A stretch of DNA of 64,000 bases from positions 54,274,457-54,338,456 of the forward strand of contig NC_063045.1 of the NCBI RefSeq assembly GCF_018812025.1. Reading direction: 5' to 3'. Shown piece after piece: positions 1-11,557 of the stretch (position 1 is its first letter; every line of letters begins with the position of its first letter). Origin of the DNA: Megalobrama amblycephala (Eukaryota; Chordata; Actinopteri; Cypriniformes; Xenocyprididae). Both the position numbers and the translations under genes were made by a program. The notes under the pieces are model-generated. The model saw only the letters and a list, made by a program, of their open reading frames with translations, did not search any database and was not told the DNA's origin.

Positions 1-487
1 CCTCCAGGAACAGGTTTGGGAAACACTGGTCTAAAGTACCGTAAATATTAAGCCCGGTAACGTAGGACTTCACGCGACTTTCCAGTTCCTGCTGGATTTC
101 GTCCTCCACGTATAAGCTTAATAAAGCCTGAGCCACGTTGTCGGTCCATTGGTCGTATTTTTAAAACTCCATTGATGATTCGAATAGCAAAAAACTCTTA
201 CTGCACGCACTGCAACAGATTTTTAATAATGGTGGTTGAAATAAAATGCTGCGTGGAGTCAACCAATCAAAATGCTGCATGAACTCAACCAATCAGCATG
301 TTCAGTGCTCAAGTCCCACCCCAGAAAGTTCCTGAACTTTGAAAAAGTACCTCATGAGCAGGGACTTTCTGAGGGGGAGATTTTTACCCGGAACTTTATT
401 TAGACCCTGGTTCCTGTGGTCGAAACACTGAGTACCACCCCAAAGTCCCTAGATCCCGAGGAAAGTTCCTGCAGTGGAAACGCGGCT
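1..487. mobile_element. Truncated DNA transposon end, PIF/Harbinger-like
   Basis: The 3' portion of a non-autonomous DNA element is cut by the window edge. The terminal part (about 300-487) repeats the words 'aaagttcctg' and 'ggaacttt' in both orientations and ends with gcagtggaaacgcggc, which I recognise as a common cyprinid repeat terminus. A fragment of a Myb/SANT-like reading frame lies inside it on the minus strand, which fits the Harbinger superfamily because those elements carry a Myb-like second protein. Bases 1-30 look like the end of yet another dispersed repeat. The left terminus is outside the window, so superfamily placement is tentative. Confidence 0.5.
32..160 (-). pseudogene. 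Myb/SANT-like domain fragment of a DNA transposon
   Basis: Read on the minus strand from 160, the frame is open for about 43 codons. It begins KYDQWTDNVAQALLSLYVED, followed by an E/I/Q-rich helix. The WT start, the ALLSLY helix and the acidic stretch are typical of Myb/SANT-like domains found beside Harbinger transposases and in related domesticated proteins. A TAA lies directly before the lysine, so the start is lost. Downstream the frame runs into unrelated repeat DNA. It is a dead fragment without a start or complete domain. Confidence 0.45.
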
Positions 488-684
488 ATAGTTCTATAAA
501 CCTTTTTAAACATTTTTCAGAACTTTCAAACAAGGTCTTCTCTTGACAGCAAGATCACTTGTTTTGCATTGAAACTTCCTTGTATTCTAACTCAAATTGC
601 AATTCTGTTTGCTTCCTTAATTCACATTCAATTCATTTCTGAATGGTGCACAACCCTGCCAGCTACTGGTACAGAAAGTTCAAG

Positions 685-998
685 TTTAAAGGGATAATTC
701 ACACAAAATTAAAATTCTGTCACAATTTGCTAATTCTCATGTTGCTCTAAATCAGTATGACTTACTTTTTTCTGCAGAGCACACACAAAAAAAGGAAATT
801 TTGAAGAATGTTGGAAACCAAACAACATTGAAGCCCATAGAATTTCATTGTATGAAAACCTGAAACATTCCTCAAAATATCTACATTTTTATGTTTCACA
901 AAAAAGAAAAAAAAGAATACAGTTTACAGTTTTGGAATGACATAAGGGTGAGTAAATGATGACAGATTTTTTATTTTTGGGTGAACTATCCCTTTAAA
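685..998. mobile_element. TTAA-bounded MITE, 'gggatagttcaccc' family
   Basis: The left end reads TTTAAAGGGATAATTCAC and the right end GGGTGAACTATCCCTTTAAA, forming terminal inverted repeats of about 18 bp. The inner part 'ggaatgacataagggtgagtaaatgatgacag' class sequence is the usual subterminal arm of this very abundant cyprinid family. No coding capacity. The start and end are placed at the TTTAA on each side. Confidence 0.85.
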
Positions 999-2920
999 GA
1001 CATTTGAAGGTATCTCTATTGACCACTAGAGTTTCCACCAGAGCAACACAAGTGCGTAGAACGGGCTTCTGTGTATCTTCGTGAGGTGTTTCTTGCCTAA
1101 CTCACATAAAAAAGTGTCTGGAAACAGTTCTAAGAAAGCATAAGTTATAAACATAAAGATATCACCATGATATTCTCTCTGAAATTCTAAGGCAGCGTTG
1201 ATGTTTAACTCCAAACCTTTGTGTTTATTTTACAGAGTTCTTCACAGTTTCTCTCTCATTGACACACGGCAATGCGATCTTTCCCACAAAATTCCAAACC
1301 ACATCAATATTAAACAGATCTAGTGAGTCGGGTAAATTATGTAGATTGTGTTTTGAAAGGCTGGGAACGCTTCTCACATCAGTGCTGGATGAGCCGCTCC
1401 ACCTGGGTGCGTTTTGATGTGAATGCGGAAAGGAACGCTTCCATTAGCCACGTTCACATTATTGATACACGCGTTTTGAAGAGAGAACGCGGGAACAGAG
1501 GCTTCTCACTGACTGTTTTTAGACGAAGGAGCTGCTGTTTGTACTGAGGAAAGGCTTTTGTTCCCAAGCTACACAGGTTTGCACCCCACAGTCAGAAACA
1601 CAGTTGAAGAAATTGAACAGAAAGTCATATTTTACTAACACAACACCTAGTTTGCAACAACTTGATAATAATAGCATGGAAATAAAGGACCTTTGCAAGC
1701 AAACTGCGTCTGGGTTTTAACTCGCAGGCTCCTGGCAAGATGTTTTCTTTATCAAAGCTCTGTTTTCTCAAACATAATTGTCTTTTATGTTATATGTGTG
1801 AGCTATGTGCACCCAGCATTTATTTATGCTATTGTGAGAGAACTCATACTGTAAAGATCTCGCACTGACATTTAGCTGCTCGTCTCCATTTTAAGAATTA
1901 ATGCTGCAGTCATAAACCATATAAATATAGGTGGTTAGATCTAGCCTGGTTTGCAAAGGATGATCTATGTGCTATAAAAGGAGGCTGAAGGACCTTTTTC
2001 TGATATTGAAGTGGGAAATATATATATGTTTTTATTGAAAAGTAGCCTAATGTAATGTGAATGAAAATTAATTATCAAAGAGTCTGTTTTGATTAAAAAG
2101 CATTTAAAATGATATAGCGCAGAGCAAAACGTGAAGCCCTATGCAAACACTTGATATAGCAAGACATTTATGTAACATTTAAGTGCATACTTATTCAAAA
2201 TACAAACTTTGGTGTACATTTTTCTATTTATTTCAGTGTATTTTAATTTTTCATAACATTTTGTCATCTAGAGAGGTCAGTGTGGGTCCACATTTGTCCT
2301 TTGCAACAAATCCATTCCCCGTTATGGAAAACTTGCAGAAAACAATTTGGCGCAGTTGAGGAATTCTGCTTCTGTTTTTATTTTTTAACTGCAAATAATA
2401 GGCTAACCATTCACTTATTCACCAGTAATTGAAAAACTGCTGAATAACCCTGACCAAACTTGAAAATAATAAACAAGTTGTTTGACTTAAAATATGATGT
2501 GATTACAAGTATGTAATGATAAAAATCATTACATACTTGAACAAATTACCTGAAAATTAATCTTTTGTCATTGCATTCCCTGACCTCATAAATCTGAAAA
2601 ATGTTGCTGTTTAGTGACAAACGGGTGGCGAAAGTGCTGCAATGTTCCTTGTTGCTATATGAAGTGTTTCAGGAGAAAATAAAATCAGAAATGTCTTTTT
2701 CCTTGGGAACATTTAGCCCCTTGTACCCTCGATCATAGCATTTAACCCCAGGTTACCCCCATTGAGACTTAGAGAGTACTGAACGTAACTTAGCAGTTTC
2801 CACTGACTGTGGATATTACATGAATCTATTCTCAAAAACTCAATTCTAATCTTCTCTATGCTCCTTTCTGCTTACACACTGGATTCCACTGAAGTCAGTA
2901 ATGCAAATATAGGCTATTAT
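999..2920. other. No gene seen; A+T-rich unique DNA
   Basis: No open frame with coding character, no tRNA and no recognised full repeat. A patch around 1360-1500 is richer in CpG (tgcgttttgatgtgaatgcgg and similar) and resembles part of an old dispersed element. It holds a short hairpin at 2506-2539, listed separately. Confidence 0.5.
2506..2539. repeat. Perfect 15-bp inverted repeat, 4-nt loop
   Basis: The arm caagtatgtaatgat (2506-2520) is followed by aaaa and then its exact reverse complement (2525-2539). It is an isolated hairpin in A+T-rich DNA and may be a tiny palindromic MITE or chance palindrome. No adjacent U-tract or gene gives it a function. Confidence 0.8.
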
Positions 2921-3885
2921 TAAAGGGTTAGTTCACCCAAAAATGAAAATTTCTGTAATGAATTACTTACCCTCATGTCGTTCCACACTCGTAAGACCTT
3001 CATTCATCTTTGGAACACAAATTAAGATATTTTTGATGAAATCCGATGGCTCAGTGAGGCCTGCATTGCCAGCAAGACAATTAACACTTTCAATACCCAG
3101 AAAGACGTATTTAAAACAGTTCATGTGACTATAGTCGTTCAACCTTAATGTTATGAAGTGATGAGAATACTTTTTGTGAGCCCAAAAAAACAAAATGACG
3201 ACTTTACTCAACAATATCTAATGATGGACGATTTCAAAACACCACTTCGTGAAGCTTCGAATCTTATGTTTAGAATCAGTGGTTCAGAGCACGTATCAAA
3301 GTCACGTGATTTCAGTGTTTCGAAATTTCAACGGTTCACCACTGGGGCAGTGGCAGTTTGATACATGCTCTGAACCACTGATTCGAAACAAAAGATTCGT
3401 AAAGCTTCGAAGCTTCATGAAGCAGTGTTTTGAAATCCAATCTCACAATGCCAAAGTCACGCCCCCGTTTACTGAAATCACGTGACTTTGGCAGTTTGAT
3501 GCACGCTCCGAACCACTGATTCGAAACAAAAGATTCAAAGCTTCATGAAGCAGTGTTTTGAAATCGCCCATCACTAGATGTTGTTGAATAAAGTTATTAT
3601 TTTGTTTCTTGGCGCACAAAAATTATTCTCATCACTTCATAACATTAAGGTTGAACCACTGCAGTCACATGAACTGTTTCAAATATGTCTTTAGTGGCTT
3701 TCTGGGCATCTGAAAGTGTTAATTATCTTGCTGGCAATGCAGGCCTCACTGAGTCATCAGATTTTATATTAAAAAAAATCTTAATTTGTGTTCTGAAGAT
3801 GAACGAAGGTCTTACGGGTGTGGAACAACATGAGGGTGAGTAATTAATGACAGTATTTTCATTTTTGGGTGAACTAACCCTTTAA
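2921..3885. mobile_element. Long palindromic TTAA MITE, 'gggttagttcaccc' family
   Basis: The left arm (2921 to about 3240) and right arm (about 3556-3885) are inverted copies of each other over some 320 bp, ending TTAAAGGGTTAGTTCACCC and its complement. The central 310 bp hold a second layer: 'gaaccactgattcgaaacaaa' class sequence occurs twice in the same orientation (about 3366-3440 and 3505-3566), and there are two CACGTG cores (near 3304 and 3481). The short open frames here are repeat-derived. An element of this size could fold into a long hairpin. The same family recurs at 6652, 18615, 30219 and 43251. Confidence 0.9.
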
Positions 3886-6353
3886 GAGGCAAAAATAACA
3901 TAGCTATAATGTTATCCTTCTTGTGTTTATGTTTGGCATCACTTAGAGGGTTGGGACCATATGGTCAGTTTGTTCCTGAACAGCTATTTATTTCCTCTCA
4001 GGTTTCAGTGGTCTTTATAAAAGCTTTATTTTTTTTAGCTGTAAGGAGAAATGGTCTAATTCATACAATTTGCCGAGGCTAAATTTAGAGAGTAATTGCT
4101 AGTGAAGGTGCTCTCATCAAGAGCCACAGGTGGTTGTTTATTTCTCCCCAGACTCCCTGCAGCTTTTTCAGAAAAAGCATTCTGAATAAGTTCAGATCAA
4201 AGACAACAACTTTAGGTTCTTGTCAGAAAATGGTCCGCTGTGTTCAGCACGGCAGGAATGTTTGAGGATAGTATTGCTTACGTTGTGGCGGAAGGTTGGC
4301 TAGATAGATGATGTTGCGTGTCTCTAATTGGCTTTCAGTCATCGGGCTATTGTGGCCTGATCCTTACTGATGTGCTTCCAGCTCTGCCTGTTTCATTTAC
4401 GACTATGAATAAATGAGCAAAAAGCAAAAATTATGACATGTAATCTTCTGACGTTTTGGCAGTGCCATTTATATTTGCACTTCTGTGTTTTGGAAATGGG
4501 ATTTCTTTCAGGGAGAAAATAGCATTTCTTTCTGATGCAAAATTGTCTGGAAGTCGCACTGAGAAATCCAATGAATGAGAATCAAGAGTTGAGAATCATA
4601 TCTTCATCATGTGTTCTGTCTCGAGTCATTTTGCGTTAAGCGGCGTATTCTGTCGAACATCCCTCCGGCTGAATTCGCATCACGCACGCGAGGTACGAGC
4701 GCGCGCGCACGTATAGTTCAGCGCGGGACGCGAATATCACAGCGCTCGCCGCAATACTCTGAGAAAATTAGACGTTTAGTTTTAAATGAGAGCCGCAATT
4801 CTGCATGATACTATTTCAAGCTCCAATGAAACTGAACCTTTGGTGCACTCTCGGCGTCTGATAGGAAAATAATGTATCGGGTCTTGTCGTTTTTCATCAA
4901 GCCTTGAGATTTTTTGATCTTTTATGAGAACGCACTGTCAGGAACAGTTTACATGACAAGAAGGTTTGAAAACACATCAATCATTCCGTTGATAAACATG
5001 GCTCATGTCATCTCCTCTTCCTGTCTGCTCTCTCCATTTATCCCACTTGTGAACGTGTCCTTATTATGTCACGTCCAATTAGTGAAATGCCTTTGGAAAA
5101 TGGAGACCTCTTGATTGGTGACAGAGAAGAAAAGCTTTGGCACACGCTGGGAATGTTGGTGTATGGATTCTGACACTGACACCCTGTGCTCCATGTCTTT
5201 GAATATCTCTTTTACAAAGCGAATGCTCATAAAATGTGTAAAATATCCCTCTAAAATGTTATTAACTCAAGCCAGCCCAATGTAAACACTCTTGAATTAT
5301 AGTGGGGGAATATATATTTTTATTCCAAATCAGCTAGGAGTGTAAAAAGATAGAGGAGCACTCTGAAAATACGCATCAGTGACAATGTTATGAAATTGAG
5401 GATGACACCTCTAAAATTACCCAAACCTTTTCAGTCTGACAGCTGTAGCAGACTGGCACTTTAAAATGAACAGCTCCTGTTTTCAAAACCCAACAGCGGC
5501 TCTATCAGCACGGCCACGGATAGTTTCGCAGAGGGCCGGTTCTAATCGTAAAGGTTCAGTGTTTTTGGCAGGAGAAGGCAGGTTCCAGATAAGGCAAGGA
5601 TTTATGCACAGACAAGATTAGAAATCCGCGCGGCTCTGTCACAGCACACTTCCTCCATGCAATGCAGTGATACTGAAACTAATCTTGCGGTAAACATATT
5701 GGAGATCCTGTAACACAAACCTAGATGGGTAGGAATGGGCTAATCTATCTGCATTCGCTCCATCGGACTCCACAAAGGACGACGTTTGCCGCAGATGCAG
5801 GCTGAGACGCTTTGCAGATGTGGCCTGTGAATGAACCTTTTAAAAGAGGGATGATGCTCAGTCCAGTTCTATAGAGATATGAGTGCAGATCAATATCTCC
5901 CGCTCAGCCAATAGCAGCTCTCACACGATTAAAAAAGGACAGGTAACCCAGAGGAAAATGGCATTGCTGTAGCTCAGGAGACTTAATGGAGATGTTTCAT
6001 TGAATTATCTACAAGAAAAAAATAGAAACAAATGGTACAATTAATATTTAATTACCCAGATCATTTGGTCTTGGAAGAAGTTTTATGAGTATTGTGTGTT
6101 CATTTTAAGATTTTCATATATTACTGACATTTTTAAGCTAATTAAATGTCACTGCCATCTTGGAGAAACAATTAAGACTTTTCTTGAACTGAAATATTTC
6201 ACATTGATTAGCTCTGAATATCAATTATAATAAACATCTTTTTTGGTTAGTAAATTACATCTTAAGGTGAACATGATTTTACCACAACATCAACATCTTT
6301 GATCCTGGAACAACATTCCAATCAACCAATTAGATTTGAGGGACAAGTTTACA
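3886..6353. other. Mostly unique non-coding DNA with a CpG-dense islet
   Basis: No exon can be supported. About 4640-4760 is strikingly rich in CpG compared with its surroundings (see findings). About 5440-5950 is complex, repeat-free sequence that could be regulatory, but this cannot be shown without an alignment. Two A+T-rich stretches (6000-6300) contain nothing recognisable. Confidence 0.45.
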
Positions 6354-6651
6354 CACTGTAAAACCTGATAAATTACGGTAACTCCAACCATTTGAGGAAA
6401 CCAATTGCCTTAAACCAATAAGTATGAGTACTGTAAACTCATATTGTTAAATTCACTTATATTTTAGTGTCGGTTTAGTCAATCATTAGAGAAAAACTCA
6501 ACTTAAAGATTTTAAGTTTATTCCACTCATTCAGTTTGATTTCAGATAACAAATCTAAGTCTTAACAACTATATAGCTACTTAATCGGTTTGAGGAAACC
6601 GATTGCCTTAAATGGTTTAAGTTCATCGAACTCAATAAAGTTACATAAGAC
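6354..6651. repeat. Partial repeat with 'acactgtaaaa' end
   Basis: Begins acactgtaaaacctgataa and contains internal inverted or duplicated words: 'tttgaggaaaccaattgccttaaa' class sequence near 6391 recurs near 6590. The ACACTGTAAAA start is shared with the elements at 8131 and 8253. No matching right end is present: the sequence stops where the MITE at 6652 begins. Confidence 0.5.
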
Positions 6652-7577
6652 TTAAAGGGTTAGTTCACCCAAAAATGAAAATTCTGTCATTAATGACTCA
6701 CCCTCATGTCGTTCCAAACCCGTAAGACCTCCGTTCATCTTCGGAACACATTTTAAGATATTTTAGATTTAGTCCGAGAGCTTTCTGTCCCTCCATTGAA
6801 AGTGTTTGTAAGGTAGACTGTCCACGTCCAGAAAGGTAATAAAAACATCATCAAAGTAGTCCATGTGACATCAGTGGGCTAGTTAGAAGTTTTTGAAGCA
6901 TCGAAAATACATTTTGGTCCAAAAATAACAAAAACTACGACTTTATTCAGCATTGTCTTCTCTTCCGGAATCCTTTCCATTTAATTGATTCCATTGAATT
7001 GATTCCATTGAATCCTTTCATCTGTTGGCGTTGGTAATGCACTTTTACGTTGTTGTTTTTGGCGATTAGGACATCCACGACATGCACACTTACGCACCAC
7101 TTTAAAAAATATAGCAATACCAAAATACAAACAATGTAGAATAGCTTGAATACAGCGTGCGTCTCCCTCAGACTGTAAACGAAGCTCGGGCGCACCGGAT
7201 AACACGTCAGCAGCGTCTTACATCAGCAGCATCACTGCGGAGTCATGAACCCGGATTGACAACAGACCCGGAAGAGAATATAATGCTGAATAAAGTCGTA
7301 GTTTTTGTTATTTTTGGACCAAAATGTATTTTCGATGCTTCAAAAACTTCTAACTAACCCACTGATGTCACATGGACTACTTTGATGATGTTTTTATTAC
7401 CTTTCTGGACGTGGACAGTCTACCTTACAAACACTTTCAATGGAGGGACAGAAAGCTCTCGGACTAAATCTAAAATATCTTAAACTGTGTTCCGAAGATG
7501 AACGGAGGTCTTACGGGTTTGGAACGACATGAGGGTGAGTCATTAATGACATAATTTTCATTTTTGAGTGAACTGAT
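6652..7577. mobile_element. Palindromic TTAA MITE, 'gggttagttcaccc' family
   Basis: The left arm 6652 to about 6960 is mirrored by about 7270-7577: the 'tccgagagctttctgtccctcc' class stretch near 6772 has its complement near 7442. The outer left end is intact (TTAAAGGGTTAGTTCACCC). The outer right end has decayed to 'gtgaactgatcg'. The loop (6960-7270) carries unrelated sequence, including a locally duplicated 'ttgattccattgaa' word. The overlapping open frames on both strands are part of the palindrome. Confidence 0.88.
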
Positions 7578-8130
7578 CGTTGGCTGATCGTCTGATGCAC
7601 ATGGCACACTTAACTGGAAACACTTCAGGACTTTCGAAGTCGTCATGTGGTTGGTTGAATTCTACAGGATGTCCGGGAGATGTGTGTGTCGCGTTCTTTA
7701 ACGGTCCGCCTGGAGACAAACGTCATGACTCCAAGCCCCTCGTGCAGGAAGAAAGCCGTTATGTTTACAACTGTGACAACTTGTGTGTATACCAGGATCA
7801 ACTAAACGCTGGATTTTCGAAAGTATGTGAAATTCGCGGCTCCATTGTTGCAGTAAACTTGCACAACATTCTTGAATGAACAATTTATTAGATGCACACC
7901 GGTCTGTTATTGTAGGGATGTCGACTTTACATTTTCACACCCCTAAACATGATGTGGAACAAAACAAACAGTGATTGGTTGCGTTACTTGTCAGTCAAAC
8001 GTCCTCTTGTGCTGTCCTTGGCCAATGAAAGCTGACCTTCTGCCGTCAGTCTGTTGGTCTGGCTATGCGAGACTACATGAGACTAAGCAAAAACTAACAT
8101 TGATACAAAGCAATGATGACAGAAAAGGAG
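7578..8130. other. Probable old repeat tail; no gene called
   Basis: A 99-codon frame (7580-7879) starts inside the neighbouring MITE's terminus and shows no domain I recognise. The stretch about 7910-8090 (cacacccctaaacatgatgtgg ... ggctatgcgagacta) has the feel of a dispersed element terminus, since I recall similar sequence in other cyprinid loci, but no second copy is in the window. Confidence 0.35.
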
Positions 8131-8490
8131 CACTGTAAAACTCAGTAAGTTCAGAATACTCAAAACATTTAAGTATTTACATTTAACTCAATCATACTAA
8201 GTTCAGCTTGCTAAAATTAAATTTTGAGTTCACAGAACTTTTTTCTATTAAGTACACTGTAAAAAAATCAAAAGTTGAGAAAACTTAAAAGGTTTAAGGC
8301 AACAAACTTTTGTGTTTTCTCAACTTTTTGCTGTATAAACTGAATACAAGTTGAGAAAACAAAAACCTGCTGAAGTTTGTTGCCTTAAACTTTTAAGTTA
8401 TCTCAACTTTTGATTTTTTACAGTGTACAGTGAGCTTTATTTGAGTGAAACAAACTCATTTCATTTAATTTATTTCACTGTTTTACAGTG
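8131..8490. mobile_element. Outer MITE, cactgtaaaa ... ttttacagtg
   Basis: The left end cactgtaaaactcag and right end ttcactgttttacagtg are imperfect inverted repeats. The element is split by a second one at 8253-8427. Removing the insert joins two A+T-rich halves of about 120 and 65 bp. No coding capacity. Confidence 0.65.
8253..8427. mobile_element. Nested palindromic MITE with TA target duplication
   Basis: TA-CACTGTAAAAAAATCAAAAG at the left and its complement ending CAGTG-TA at the right give long inverted arms. The arms also share 'gttgagaaaac' and 'gcaacaaac' blocks. The flanking TA on both sides is what a Tc1/mariner-type cut-and-paste insertion leaves. It sits inside the element at 8131-8490, so it is the younger of the two. 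Confidence 0.8.
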
Positions 8491-10400
8491 TAGTTTATCT
8501 CAAGTTTAGGCTTACAACCAGGGATAGGTACTTCTACATCAGTGTTATTCATCATTTCCTTCTGATTTTAGGGATAAGTTATGGGGCAGGTTAGGAGTAA
8601 ATTTTTGGACTGGATTGATCCAGGAACATGTCTTGCTTGGCAAAATCACAGTGACCCATTTGGTATATGATTATATTATTAAACTTTTTATTTGATTTTG
8701 GTTGGGCTGGATGAAGCTGTGTGTGTTTAATAACTCCTCTCCGCTCATTGCAAGTCTGAATTATACCACTTTGCTCTAAAATATTTAACAACATCGGTTT
8801 AAGGGCTCATTAACAAATTGGTCAATTCAGCATCCGATAAAGAGGTCCATCTGTTTTACTGAAGGCCCCATGTGGGCCGCTCTGAGATTCGCAGCAGAAA
8901 AAAAGTGATGTTTATAAATATTATTGGTTAAAGAGACATTTTTCACAAGTCACCCCCATGTCACATGTGAATCCAATACATTTTTTGTTCAAATAAATAT
9001 TGAGGGACGTTCACCACTGAAAGGTGTGCCTAATCTTTTAAATGACACTGTAAACATGGAAGCTGATTCCTTGCTGATCAGCCCTCCATCTGGAAACCCA
9101 TCTGTACCTCCTGTTTTATGGATCTGATTCCCACTGTATCCAATACTCACATGAAGGTTAATGACTCGACAAACTGTAGCATGCTAAGGTCATGCATTAA
9201 CCACAAACAGGGTCAGGAAGGGTAACCAGAGCTGTTAGCATATGGGTAAATATTGAATATGAAATAGGATAAGCTTAGGGATAGATCTAGAGACAATGCT
9301 TAATGTGACCGTACACACTAAAGACTATCTGCTGGGATTATTTATTTATTTGTCATATCTATTCTAGGGCAAAGCTATTCTGTGACATGAAGCAATTAAC
9401 ACTGTAACAAGATAACGTCTTTGTGAGGGAACGCTTGATTCAAGGCAATTTAGAATAGCTTTGCTGTGGTTGTATAGTTAAAGATCCCTCATAATACATT
9501 TTAAAAAGATACTGTCAAAAAGATATAGTGTCAATGATGCTCTACTTCACACAAAATAAGAGGTACTATGATAAGAAAAGATTGATTACCCCATGCTTTA
9601 GGAATTTTTGATATTGCGTGGAGTCCTAGGGTGGAAAAGAACCATTAACCGCACCTGCTGTTGCATTACCTACATCTGTTCCTTATTACAGTGAAGCAAG
9701 ACACATGCTTCCACATGATGTGCCAGCTTGACGCATTAGCTCATAAACGTTCCGGTTTGTTTGACGCTTTAATGACGGATCAACGATCGACCCATAATTG
9801 GACACTTCAGCTGTTTAGATCTTGCTGAAACTTCATGAAAATCAAATGCACTTTCAGAATTTCTCCATACTTTCCATGCACTTTCCACATCGTGTAACTT
9901 CATAATACTAGCATGTAATTCTAATGTAATTCCAGAAAAAATATAATATATTGAGTTAGTGAACCTGTGTAAAACCCAACTGAATGATTTTTAGTTTTAT
10001 TTATTCTGTGCAAATTAACAGCAACAATACACAGGGAGGCGTGTTTGAATCAGTCAACAGAGAAGAGGACAGGATTTATGATAGTTTCATCAACAGTTAC
10101 TGAACTTTCATATCTATGTGATTAAATTCATCACAAATAATTAGATTGCTGGCTTTTGTAAATTTTGAATGGTGCAATGTACAGTAATTATTTTATATCT
10201 CTGTGCAACACAAGCTCAGATTATGGTAAAAATATAAACATTTAGCCTAAATTAGGCTTTAAAATTTTATCTCAGTTAGGTTAATTTATTAATTACTATG
10301 CAAATATACAAATATATAAATTTGAATAAACAAAATGTTACAAGTATTTTTGTATAGCTAAGTTACGGCCATTCAACATTTTGATTTTATGATATTTTAT
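8491..10400. other. No gene seen; one repeat fragment
   Basis: Near 8610-8650, 'ggattgatccaggaacatgtctt' class sequence matches the right terminus of the element at 34417-34872, so a worn copy of that element's end lies here. The rest is A+T-rich DNA without splice-flanked open frames. Around 9360-9470, 'ctattct...gcaaagctattct' and 'agaatagctttgc' form a loose inverted repeat. Confidence 0.45.
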
Positions 10401-10599
10401 AGGCCTACTCCCACCCACCACTTTCATCAGAAGCTTATGCTCAGGTGGTCAGAATCTTTTACAAGATCCTTTTACCAGTAGGATACTGTGTTTACTTTTA
10501 CATCTTATATCATATGCAGTATGCAGAACTGCCTGACACTGAAAATCGTTTCGACAAGACCTCATCTCACAATTCACCCTCATGTGGACATGCGGATTT

Positions 10600-10641
10600 T
10601 GACCTTTCCAAAATGGCGGACGCGCGGAACGGATCTCTCGA
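10600..10641 (+). promoter_or_regulatory. CCAAAATGGCGG site with possible start and donor
   Basis: The site ccaaaatggcgg (about 10608-10619) matches the YY1 consensus seen at many CpG promoters. The ATG in it (10613) opens MADARNGSL and then meets ga|GTAAGG at 10641/10642, a usable splice donor; unspliced, the frame stops at TAA 10643. This could be a first coding exon, a non-coding transcript start or part of a repeat, because repeats elsewhere in this window (45.9 and 62.8 kb) also contain an 'aaaatggcgg' word. No downstream exon was identified. Confidence 0.25.
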
Positions 10642-10650
10642 GTAAGGTGA

Positions 10651-11557
10651 ACTTGAGGCTGGTATGTTTTCTCAGCGTTGTGCACGAGAGTTAAGAAATA
10701 CCAGATTGTAAGTGAAATTCTGTATAAGTACTGGTAGAAAAAGCATTTTAATTCTGGTTTGTGTTGTATTGTCAGAAGTAGCCTATATTCGGAGTTTTAA
10801 TAGCGTGCTGTGTAGACCCTATTAATGTTGACTTCATGCGTGCGAGTTTTGTCCGTTCACATTGCTCGTTGCATGTTTCATATGATTTTTAGAAATGTAA
10901 AACTAGAAGAAAAAATGCCAGACGGCCGACCGTTGGCTTGGTGTGTTCCTGCCTTAAAAAAAAGATGGATGACGCGATGCCACTTCCTTCCATTGTATTG
11001 AACTGAAGGTAAAATGTGATCCGTCAGATCCATAGCTCGTTAGGACAGTTTACTGCTTAACACTCCTTTTGTCAGTGAGAAATAACACAGAAATCGAAAA
11101 ATAATAGTTATTTATTTATCTTCAATTTCCCCTCGAAGCTCCAACATTCCTCAGAGAAGCTGTCAATCAACTGTAAATCATGACGACACGGCCCCTTTCT
11201 ATAGCATCAAATTGCTAGCTAAAATCAAACTGATCACAAAAACCAACTATTAAATATCAGCGTGATAACAACTACCTTAAATGACAAAAAACATCTTTCG
11301 GAAAATTTATTGTAAGTGTAATTAATTTTTATTTTATTTTGACAAGTGCCGTTCGTTTGCATTGAGAGGGCGGGGTTTATGACTTGTACTGCATCCAGCC
11401 ACCAGGGGGCGATCAAAGAGCCCGCTGCTTCACTTTTCAGGACGTATGAGGCACACCCGGTCAGGCCATCTGATCATTCTGATTGACATCACAAACTGTG
11501 GGCAGCCAGAGCCGCAAAGATGTGTTGCAGTATGTCACTAATGATTAAATAAGCAGA
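10651..11557. other. Non-coding DNA with an old repeat at 11345-11455
   Basis: About 11362-11455 (gagggcggggtttatgactt ... cacttttcaggac) is the reverse complement of 48040-48120, so it is a dispersed repeat copy. Nothing else in this stretch can be supported as a feature. Confidence 0.5.

Noticed and set aside
1323..1547. 74-codon frame in a CpG-richer patch
   Set aside because: No domain or splice context. The patch resembles an old repeat fragment.
7580..7879. 99-codon frame with a GPPGDKRHDS-type segment
   Set aside because: Starts inside the end of a MITE and lacks splice sites. The Gly-Pro-Pro triplet is not repeated, so not collagen-like.
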